Part shown: one piece after another, positions 58,315 through 64,000 of the stretch
Layout: every line of letters begins with the position of its first letter
How positions within the stretch are numbered: the first letter of the stretch is position 1
DNA from: JBDHWG01 sp046328525
Lineage (GTDB): Bacteria > Chloroflexota > Anaerolineae > Epilineales > JAHCIE01
Direction of reading: 5' to 3'
Length of the DNA: 64,000 nucleotides
NCBI GenBank assembly: GCA_046328525.1
Contig: JAXLWK010000005.1
Coordinates: 473,588 to 537,587 of the forward strand
Notes under the pieces: generated by a model
Seen by the model: only the letters and a program-made list of their open reading frames with translations
What the model was told of the DNA's origin: nothing
The model's database searches: none
Position numbers and translations under genes: made by a program

Positions 58315-61291
58315 GCTGCACCTCTGTCACGGATGGGATGTCCTTGAGTTCGCGTGTGTCGAAGGCAGCCTCGATGATGCGCGACTGCTCGGCCACGTGC
58401 CACGCCGTCGAACCTTCGGCGGGGCTGGCGCGCTCGCGGCGACCGATGTAGACGAGCGGCTCGCCCGGCGTCAGAATGTCCTCGATGCAGCTGCGGATCC
58501 ACGGCCACGCGCCCATGTTGGCCGGCTCCTCCTGGAGCCAGGCAATCTGGCGGCGCTTGGGGTAGCGGTCCAGGATCTGGCGGATCTCGGCGCCGGGGAA
58601 CGGGTAGAGCTGCTCGACGCGCACCAGGGCCACCTCGTCGTTCGACTGGCGCGGCTTGCTCGTCGCCAGGTCCACATACACCTTGCCGCTGCACAGCACG
58701 ACGCGCTCGACGTGCTCCGGCCGCGCCGTCGGGTCGTCCAGGACGGTGCGGAAGCCGCCCGACGCCAGGTGCTCGATGGGTGACACGGCGAGGGGATGGC
58801 GCAGCAGGCTCTTCGGCGTCATGACGACGAGCGGGCGCGGGTCGCTCGTCAGGAGCGCCGCCTGCCGCCGCATGAGATGGAAGTACTGCGCCGCGGTCGT
58901 CGGGTTGGAGACGCGCAGGTTGTTCTCGGCGGCCAGCTCCAGGAAGCGCTCCAGGCGGGCGCTGGAATGTTCCGGCCCCTGGCCCTCGAAGCCGTGGGGC
59001 AGCAGCATGACCAGCCCGGACGTCTGCCCCCACTTCACCTTGCCGGAGACGACGAACTGGTCCACCATGACCTGCGCCGAGTTCACGAAGTCGCCGTACT
59101 GCGCTTCCCAGATGACCAGTGTGTCTTTCGACTGCACCGTGTAGCCATACTCGAAGCCGACGACGGCGCTCTCGGACAGGGGGCTGTCGTAGACGCTGAA
59201 GGCCGCCCTGGCCGTCGGCAGATTCTGTAGCGGGACGTAGGGCGCGCCGCTCTTGATGTCCACCAGGACGCCCTGGCGGTGGCTGAACGTCCCGCGCTCG
59301 ACATCCTGCCCCGTCAGCCGGATCGGCGTGCCATCCTCCAGGATGCTGGCGAAGGCCAGCGCCTCGGCCTGCCCCCAGTCAACCCCGCCCTCCGCGCTGC
59401 GGTCGAACGCCGCCGCGCGGCGGTCCAGCACGCGCTTGAGCTTCGGGTTGAGGTTGAACTCCGACGGCAGGTGCAGCAGCTCGCCGTTGAGGCGGGCCAG
59501 GCGGTCGGCGCGCACCGACGTGTCCACGTAGCCGCGGCGGCGCGGCGTCGGGATCTCCTCGACGGTCTCCTGAGACGTGGCGTTGATGGCCTCGTAGGTC
59601 TGGCGCAGCCGCTCCATCGCCCCCTCGACCATCGCGTCGCTTTCCTCGCGCGTGATGACGCCGCGCCGAATCAGGTCCTCGGCCAGGATCTCGCGCACCG
59701 TCGGGTGACTGGCGATCTTGTCGTACATCAGCGGTTGGGTGAAGCCCGGCTCGTCGCCCTCGTTGTGGCCCCAGCGGCGGTAGCCAACGAGGTCAATCAC
59801 GAAGTCCTTCTCGAACCTGGTGCGATAAGCGTGGGCCAGGCGGGCCGCGACGATGCACGCTACCGCGTCGTCGGCGTTGACGTGGACGATGGGCAGGCGG
59901 AAGCCCTTCGCCAGGTCGCTGGCGTAGGTCGTCGAGCGCCCGGAGGTCGGCTCCGTCGTGAAGCCGAGCTGGTTGTTGGCGATAATGTGGATCGTGCCGC
60001 CGGTCGTGTAGCCGGGCAGGCGGTGCAGGTTCAGCGTCTCGGCGACGATGCCCTGGCCGGGGAACGCCGCGTCGCCGTGGATCAGGATCGGCAGCGCGCG
60101 CTCCGGCTCCACGACGGGCGCGCCGGGCCGCTCGGCCCACGTCTGCGCCGCCCGCGCCATGCCGACCACGACCGGGTTGACGTACTCCAGGTGGCTCGGG
60201 TTCGGCACCATCTGGCACGTCACGTCCACCCGCGCCCCGCCGCGCACCGCGCGCCGCGCGCCCAGGTGGTACTTGACGTCGCCCGACCAGCCCTCGTCAA
60301 TGCCGTCGCCGTGAACGATGTGCGGCCGCCGCGACTTGTCCTGGAACTCGGTGAGGATCTGGGCGTAGTCCTTGCCCAGGTTGTGCGCCAGGACGTTGAG
60401 TCGCCCGCGATGGGCCATCCCGATGATGACGTTGCGCGTCCCTTCGTCCGCCGCCGCGCCGACGATCTCGTCCAGCATCGGCACCATGATGTCGAGGCCC
60501 TCGATGGAAAAGCGCGTCTTGCCGGGGAACGTGCGGTGCAGGAAGCGCTCGAACGTCTCGACCTGGGTCAGCCGCTCCAGCAGCGCCCGCTCCTCAATCG
60601 GCTGGCTCGGCGGGCTGAACTGCCCGATCTCCACGACTTCCCGCAGCCAGTCGCGCTCCCCAGGAGCGCGGATCTGGAGGTACTCGTGGCCGGTCGTGTC
60701 CATGTACACCCGCTTGAGGGCCTGGTACGCCTCCCAGGCGTTCCGCGCGCCCTGCGTAATCGGGCCGCCGATGATGTCGTCGTCTATCGTGCGCAGATCG
60801 TCCTCGGTCAGGTGGTAGAAGTCCGGGTGCAGGTAGGGGTCGTCGAGCGGCGGGCTGCCCAGCGGGTCAATGTGCGCGCCCAGGTGGCCGAAGGAGCGAA
60901 TCTGGTACGCCAGCTCGATGAAGTGGATGAGCCGCCGCGTCCTTTCTTCGTCCGCCTCGCCCGGCGGCTCCACCTTCTGCTGCGGCGTCGCGCGCGGGCG
61001 ACCCCCCTCTGTCTCCCCCCGTCTACGGGGGGCGGGTCTCGCCCCGCCCTCTGTCTCCCCCCGCTGGCGGGGGGCCGGTCTCGCCCCGCCCTCTGTCTCC
61101 CCCCGCTGGCGGGGGGGCGGGGGGGTTGGCGGGGCGGGCGCAGCCGTGGACGCGACGTTGACCTCCAGCGGTGGCGTCCAAGTCTCGAAAAAGAGGCGCG
61201 TCGCCGCATCCACCGACCCTGGATCGGCCAGGTAGCGATCGTATAGCTCTAGCAGATAGCCGAGGTTGATGTCTGTGATCTGATTATTCAT
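58304..61291 (-). CDS. sucA: 2-oxoglutarate dehydrogenase E1
   Basis: A 995-residue E1. Residues 1-45 are the N-terminal helix that docks on E2 (NLGYLLELYDRYLADPGSVD). Residues 55-98 hold a low-complexity linker of three 14-residue units (RQRGETEGGARPAP). The ThDP-binding core follows: GMAHRGRLNVLAHNLGK, GDAAFPGQGIVAETLNL, TIHIIANNQLGFTT and HVNADDAVA. The transketolase-type C-terminal half has SVYDSPLSESAVVGFEYGY, MLLPHGFEGQGPEHSSARLERFL and PKSLLRHP. It decarboxylates 2-oxoglutarate in the TCA cycle. Its -10 box is only seven bases before the ATG, suggesting a leaderless mRNA. Confidence 0.95.
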   Translation of the reverse strand: MNNQITDINLGYLLELYDRYLADPGSVDAATRLFFETWTPPLEVNVASTAAPAPPTPPPPRQRGETEGGARPAPRQRGETEGGARPAPRRRGETEGGRPRATPQQKVEPPGEADEERTRRLIHFIELAYQIRSFGHLGAHIDPLGSPPLDDPYLHPDFYHLTEDDLRTIDDDIIGGPITQGARNAWEAYQALKRVYMDTTGHEYLQIRAPGERDWLREVVEIGQFSPPSQPIEERALLERLTQVETFERFLHRTFPGKTRFSIEGLDIMVPMLDEIVGAAADEGTRNVIIGMAHRGRLNVLAHNLGKDYAQILTEFQDKSRRPHIVHGDGIDEGWSGDVKYHLGARRAVRGGARVDVTCQMVPNPSHLEYVNPVVVGMARAAQTWAERPGAPVVEPERALPILIHGDAAFPGQGIVAETLNLHRLPGYTTGGTIHIIANNQLGFTTEPTSGRSTTYASDLAKGFRLPIVHVNADDAVACIVAARLAHAYRTRFEKDFVIDLVGYRRWGHNEGDEPGFTQPLMYDKIASHPTVREILAEDLIRRGVITREESDAMVEGAMERLRQTYEAINATSQETVEEIPTPRRRGYVDTSVRADRLARLNGELLHLPSEFNLNPKLKRVLDRRAAAFDRSAEGGVDWGQAEALAFASILEDGTPIRLTGQDVERGTFSHRQGVLVDIKSGAPYVPLQNLPTARAAFSVYDSPLSESAVVGFEYGYTVQSKDTLVIWEAQYGDFVNSAQVMVDQFVVSGKVKWGQTSGLVMLLPHGFEGQGPEHSSARLERFLELAAENNLRVSNPTTAAQYFHLMRRQAALLTSDPRPLVVMTPKSLLRHPLAVSPIEHLASGGFRTVLDDPTARPEHVERVVLCSGKVYVDLATSKPRQSNDEVALVRVEQLYPFPGAEIRQILDRYPKRRQIAWLQEEPANMGAWPWIRSCIEDILTPGEPLVYIGRRERASPAEGSTAWHVAEQSRIIEAAFDTRELKDIPSVTEVQHAS
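61010..61125. repeat. Tandem 42-base repeat inside sucA linker
   Basis: Three CTCTGTCTCCCCCCGC-type units with GGGG-rich complementary parts are repeated with a period of 42 bases (14 residues). The unit resembles the dispersed CCCC/GGGG repeats at 6575-6615, 14985-15120 and in sucB near 57940. Confidence 0.85.
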
Positions 61292-61298
61292 ACCCTAA

Positions 61299-61304
61299 AT
61301 TATA
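61299..61304 (-). promoter_or_regulatory. -10 box giving a probable leaderless sucA transcript
   Basis: On the minus strand TATAAT ends seven bases before the sucA ATG, and no ribosome-binding site fits in between. A weak -35 (TTGCTA) lies 15 bases further upstream. Confidence 0.55.
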
Positions 61305-61391
61305 AGACGGCCCGTCAAATAGCAAACTCCGCCACTTCCCGCGATTCTGTGCTATGATTTGTGAGCGGGCGCAGGGCCGCAGGAGGCATGG

Positions 61392-61661
61392 ATGGAAATC
61401 TACGAGCTTGTCATCGAGATGAAGTTAATCGAACGTCGCCTGATGCTGTATGAAGAGAAGTATGGCATCCTGAGCGCAGACTTCCACGCCGCCCTGATGG
61501 ACGGGCAGCTGGAGCGTTACGACACGTTCGATGAAACGCGGGCAGACTTCAGCCGCTGGAAGGGTCTCTATGAGACCTGGCTGCGCCGAAAGCAGGCGTA
61601 CGACCATCAGATGCGAGACCATGGCGTGACCGACAGCCTGCGTGTCCAGCCAGCCTACTGA
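61392..61661 (+). CDS. Antitoxin-like partner of TumE-type toxin
   Basis: An 89-residue, mostly helical protein starting MEIYELVIEMKLIERRLMLY, then YGILSADFHAALMDGQLERYD and a basic C-terminal half. It is encoded directly upstream of a TumE-like (DUF6516) protein, sharing one base with it, which is the layout of these two-gene modules. The start has GCAGGAGG; a TATGAT -10 box is at 61353-61358, divergent from the sucA promoter. The exact antitoxin family is not certain. Confidence 0.7.
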   Translation: MEIYELVIEMKLIERRLMLYEEKYGILSADFHAALMDGQLERYDTFDETRADFSRWKGLYETWLRRKQAYDHQMRDHGVTDSLRVQPAY

Positions 61662-62095
61662 TGAACGACGCCCGCCTGAGTTCCCTGCACGCCTATAGCC
61701 GTTTCGTGGCTGAAGCACTGGATCGTCCAGCCGTCCTTGCTTCGACCCTATCTGTCTGGTCTGTCAGCCCATATACAGGCGTCGCGGAGGGCGAGGTATT
61801 CTTCGCGCAAGGCTTTCGACTGCGCATGCGCGAGGAGCTGGACTTCGACGCGGCTCTCATCACGTCCTACGGCTATGAGGTTGACCGGAACGACGAACGG
61901 CTGTACTGGTACGATGATTTCCCGCACCCGAAAGACCCAACCCTTGCCTCGACGTTTCCACACCACAAACACGTCCCACCCGACATCAAGCATCACCGAA
62001 TACCGGCGCCCAGCCTGAGCTTCACGCGCCCCAACCTCCCCTTACTTATAGCGGAGATTGAGGCGCTGATTCAGGCAGCCACGAACCGACGTTAA
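61661..62095 (+). CDS. TumE-like toxin (DUF6516 family)
   Basis: A 144-residue protein with LSVWSVSPYTGVAEGEVFFAQGFRLRMREEL, YGYEVDRNDERLYWYDDFPH and FPHHKHVPPDIKHHRIPAP, matching the DUF6516/TumE group of putative toxins. Conserved Tyr, Asp and His residues (WYDDFPHP, PHHKH) are candidates for a nuclease active site. It follows its partner with a one-base overlap (TGATG). It may act in plasmid- or stress-type toxin-antitoxin control; a mechanism for this copy is not shown by sequence. Confidence 0.75.
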   Translation: MNDARLSSLHAYSRFVAEALDRPAVLASTLSVWSVSPYTGVAEGEVFFAQGFRLRMREELDFDAALITSYGYEVDRNDERLYWYDDFPHPKDPTLASTFPHHKHVPPDIKHHRIPAPSLSFTRPNLPLLIAEIEALIQAATNRR

Positions 62096-62107
62096 GCAAC
62101 AACTGTC

Positions 62108-62437
62108 TTAATCTGATCGTTCATCGACCGCTGTCGGGGTCTGACTAGCTTCTTGCGCATCCGCTGGCGCGGAAGCGGGAGTTGGCTTTTTTCGGGTTGC
62201 AAGGCGATACACGCCGAACAATACGAGCCATAAGCCCGCGACGACCCCAATTGCTGCCAATGGATCGTTCGAGCGCATATTTGTCGGCGCAAGCAGATAG
62301 CCAACCACAGCAACGGCGACGACCCATCCCCATTTGGGTTTCCCAAAGCGGTTGGAAGAATCTATCAGAACTGCGGCTACAAGTCCGATGTAACCTAGCC
62401 ACGCTATTGCCTGTGCGCTTGTCATCCCAGACGACAT
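62108..62437 (-). CDS. Small membrane protein, unknown
   Basis: A 109-residue protein with three probable membrane helices (AIAWLGYIGLVAAVLI, WGWVVAVAVVGYLLA, LAAIGVVAGLWLVLFGVY) and a polar C-terminal tail (RKKPTPASAPADAQE). It matches no family I know. ATG 62437 is preceded by AAGGAG. Base composition is lower in GC than neighbours, like the TumE-type pair beside it. It lies downstream of a lipoprotein gene on the same strand. Confidence 0.6.
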   Translation of the reverse strand: MSSGMTSAQAIAWLGYIGLVAAVLIDSSNRFGKPKWGWVVAVAVVGYLLAPTNMRSNDPLAAIGVVAGLWLVLFGVYRLATRKKPTPASAPADAQEASQTPTAVDERSD

Positions 62438-62792
62438 TTCCAGCTCTCCTTAGAGTCGCTCCGTAGTACCAGAGCCTGTTCGCAACGACGAGCGGCGTAG
62501 GGAAGGGGGCTGCGGTCGGAGGCGCCGGCGATGGGGATGCAGTGGGTAGAGCTGGAGACGGCGATGCCGTCGGGGGCGCTGGGGATGGGGAGGCCGTTGC
62601 TGTGGCGGAAGGCCGTGTGGCGGTGGCGGGAAGTGGGCTAGGACTTGATGATGGCTGGAAGCTGGTACTGTTGAGCGCCGATATAGTAGACCCCGCTGGT
62701 GCTCCTGCCGGGGAAATGGCCGTGCCGCTACAGGAAACGAGAAGTATAGCGAGCGCCGCGACAATCATAGATTGCTTTCTCGGATATATCAT
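62145..62792 (-). CDS. Short lipoprotein with Ser-Pro-rich linker, probably truncated
   Basis: The N-terminus (MIYPRKQSMIVAALAILLVSCSG) is a lipoprotein signal with lipobox LVSC, followed by a SPSPAPPTA repeat tether. After about residue 110 (VVANRLWYYGATL) the frame continues through the region occupied by the small membrane protein in another frame, where it looks non-coding. The real product therefore probably ended near 62450, and what is left is a signal plus tether without its functional domain. Confidence 0.45.
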   Translation of the reverse strand: MIYPRKQSMIVAALAILLVSCSGTAISPAGAPAGSTISALNSTSFQPSSSPSPLPATATRPSATATASPSPAPPTASPSPALPTASPSPAPPTAAPFPTPLVVANRLWYYGATLRRAGNVVWDDKRTGNSVARLHRTCSRSSDRFFQPLWETQMGMGRRRCCGWLSACADKYALERSIGSNWGRRGLMARIVRRVSPCNPKKANSRFRASGCARS

Positions 62793-63006
62793 GGCTCCCC
62801 CATATCTATTTGAAGATGTAACCGTATTGTCAGTGTATCATACCCCCCCTTGTCAAGAGCCTGACTGGTGCATTTGCGGTCGGTCGAGAAGGCTTAACGG
62901 AAAGGACGATCTTCACCACGTAAGATCGCTGCCCGAGTTGCTCAGCCTACCAGTTGTGCTATGATTTGGGGCAGTGGCGTTGACGCAGGGCGAAGGAGAG
63001 TGCTCG
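62793..63006. other. Intergenic region with TATGAT-type promoter
   Basis: TTGCTC at 62938-62943 and TATGAT at 62960-62965 (16-base spacing) precede the RelB-like gene. The sequence around the -10 (GTGCTATGATTTG) is nearly the same as before the TumE-type pair. Confidence 0.5.
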
Positions 63007-63210
63007 ATGAAAGGCATTCAGTATGTGACGGATGAGGCAGGTAAGCGAACTGCCGTCATCATCAGTCTGGCCGAGTGGGGCGCCATCTGGGAGGATATGT
63101 ACGACATCATTGTGTCCGAGTCGCGCAAAGGCGAGCCGTCGGTAGCGTGGGACGACCTGAAGGCGGAAATGGATCGCGACGAGGCAAACGGTGGCGCGCT
63201 ACCGGGTTGA
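63007..63210 (+). CDS. Antitoxin of RelE/ParE-type pair
   Basis: A 67-residue protein: MKGIQYVTDEAGKRTAVIIS followed by LAEWGAIWEDMYDIIVSES and an acidic C-terminus (WDDLKAEMDRDEANGG). The pattern is that of Phd/RelB-like antitoxins: an N-terminal strand plus helix that binds DNA, and an acidic tail that neutralises the toxin. ATG 63007 is chosen; an earlier GTG frame is not needed. It overlaps the toxin gene by 20 bases. Confidence 0.78.
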   Translation: MKGIQYVTDEAGKRTAVIISLAEWGAIWEDMYDIIVSESRKGEPSVAWDDLKAEMDRDEANGGALPG

Positions 63211-63445
63211 GTTCGCAAACTCAGCGGCCAAGGAATTTCGCGGCTTGCCGCCGGATGTGAAACGGCGGGTCAGAACAGCGATTGATCTGCTTGCCGAAAC
63301 CCCGCGCCATCCCGGCGCTATCAAGCTGCAGGGTCGGCAGAACCTCTACCGTGTTCGCGTTGGCGACTACCGCGTTGTCTACGAAATCCACGACGACATT
63401 CTCTTTGTCCTCGTTACCCGCGTTCGCCACCGCCGCGATGTCTAG
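63191..63445 (+). CDS. RelE/ParE-family toxin
   Basis: An 84-residue toxin: RYRVEFANSAAKEFRGLPPDVKRRVRTAI, HPGAIKLQGRQNLYRVRVGDYRVVYEIHDD and VLVTRVRHRRDV. Basic residues (Lys, Arg) and the C-terminal RxxxxR pattern match RelE ribosome-dependent mRNases. It starts at GTG 63191 inside the antitoxin gene. It looks intact, unlike the PIN toxin at 44.8 kb. Confidence 0.85.
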   Translation: MARYRVEFANSAAKEFRGLPPDVKRRVRTAIDLLAETPRHPGAIKLQGRQNLYRVRVGDYRVVYEIHDDILFVLVTRVRHRRDV

Positions 63446-63468
63446 CAAGACTGAACGTCTCCAAAAAC

Positions 63469-63575
63469 GTAGTAGCGACTTTAGTCGCCCGAGGCCCAAG
63501 AACGACTGGAAGTCGCCACTACGTTTCCTCCCTTTGCGTCTTTGCGCCTTTGCGTTTCCTTCCTCTTGGGACCTT
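63469..63575. repeat. Family A hairpin plus GCGTCTTTGCGCC element between convergent genes
   Basis: GTAGTAGCGACTTTAGTCGC and CGACTGGAAGTCGCCACTAC form an imperfect hairpin at 63469-63522. A TTTGCGTCTTTGCGCC piece follows at about 63533. The same two elements are adjacent at 25371-25513. It lies between the RelE-like gene (+) and the ABC exporter (-). Confidence 0.75.
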
Positions 63576-63595
63576 GCGGGAGGCGACAGGGAAGG

Positions 63596-64000
63596 CTAGC
63601 GGTAGCCGGCGGCCTGGAGGTTGAACAGGCGCGCATATGTCCCGTCCAGGGCAATCAGCTCCTCGTGGCTGCCTAGCTCCGCAATGCGCCCCCCCTCGAT
63701 GACGGCGATACGGTCGGCGATGCGCACCGTGCTGAAGCGGTGGGAGATGAGCACCGCCGTCCGCCCACTCGTCAGCTCGCGGAAGCGGGCGAACACCAGC
63801 GCCTCGTTCTCCGCGTCCAGCGCCGCCGTCGGCTCGTCCAGCACCAGCACCTCGCTATCGCGCATGAACGCCCGGCTCAGGGCGACCTTCTGCCACTCAC
63901 CCCCGCTCAGTTCGTGGCCGCCCTGGAACCAGCGGCCGAGCATCGTGTCGTAGCCCTCCGGCAGCCCCTCCAGCACCGGCGCTGCGCCGGAGCGCCGCGC
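63596..64000 (-). CDS. ABC exporter ATP-binding domain, C-terminal part (cut by window edge)
   Basis: The frame runs off the right edge. The visible 135 residues are the C-terminal part of an ABC nucleotide-binding domain: LSGGEWQKVALSRAF (signature), VLVLDEPTAALDAE (Walker B and D-loop), LISHRFSTVRIADRI (switch His) and GGRIAELGSHEELIALDGTYARLFNLQA. The LPEGYDTMLGRWFQGGHELSGGEWQ spacing is that of fused membrane-ATPase exporters (MsbA/lipid A-type). The substrate cannot be predicted. Confidence 0.9.
   Translation of the reverse strand, partial: ARRSGAAPVLEGLPEGYDTMLGRWFQGGHELSGGEWQKVALSRAFMRDSEVLVLDEPTAALDAENEALVFARFRELTSGRTAVLISHRFSTVRIADRIAVIEGGRIAELGSHEELIALDGTYARLFNLQAAGYR

Overview
The window is high-GC bacterial chromosome, most likely from a Chloroflexota (Chloroflexi) bacterium. 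The main clue is two huge secreted proteins that end in the RLFLPLL-type C-terminal motif common on exported proteins of that phylum, with Thr-Pro linkers and Gram-positive-like lipoproteins. This placement is an inference; there is no rRNA in view.

Layout from left to right. (1) 1-650: the edge of a diversity-generating retroelement (DGR): the C-terminal part of an Avd accessory protein and an Asn-codon-rich template repeat. No reverse transcriptase or variable protein is inside the window. (2) 650-3.95 kb: two GNAT acetyltransferases, an ornithine cyclodeaminase/mu-crystallin homologue, and a small lower-GC accessory patch (antitoxin-like tail, DUF6941 protein, tRNA-end-like sequence). (3) 4-7.3 kb: a ThDP enzyme and two tandem paralogues with a degenerate kinase-like motif. 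(4) 7.4-10.2 kb: efp-xseA-xseB-PAP2-like unit. (5) 10.3-15 kb: SDR, a kinase fragment, MarR/SnoaL-like pair, lipase-like hydrolase, DUF6325/SHOCT pair. (6) 15.1-25.3 kb: a sugar/sugar-acid regulon. An IclR regulator, an enolase-superfamily dehydratase, two SDRs and a Zn alcohol dehydrogenase run left; a YtfQ-YtfR-YtfT-YjfF-like ABC importer runs right; the divergent control region carries two matching operator boxes. (7) 25.5-30.5 kb: a DoxX-like membrane protein and a GT2 / DUF2064 / radical SAM / Lrp-ligand-domain / GT-C operon. (8) 30.5-41.9 kb: a leftward eight-gene purine operon guaB-purL-purC-purE-purF-purD-purM-purN, with PurS-, PurL- and PurQ-like parts fused in one chain and an attenuator-like hairpin in its leader. 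(9) 42-48 kb: subtilase, toxin-antitoxin pair, DUF169 protein, L-serine dehydratase. (10) 48-56.7 kb: two giant secreted proteins sharing a repeated, apparently uncharacterised module. (11) 57-61.3 kb: 2-oxoglutarate dehydrogenase E1-E2. (12) 61.4-64 kb: a TumE-like pair, small membrane/lipoprotein genes, a RelBE-like pair and the end of an ABC exporter.

Two themes stand out. The first is the DGR fragment at the left edge. The second is a set of short palindromic repeats found between genes (often between convergent genes) and also, in frame, inside the interdomain linkers of conserved enzymes: E2 (three copies of a VGAGFKPAPT-type peptide), PurL/PurQ (a 14-residue tandem) and E1 (another 14-residue tandem). 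They appear to act as peptide-coding palindromic elements, comparable in concept to Rickettsia palindromic elements.
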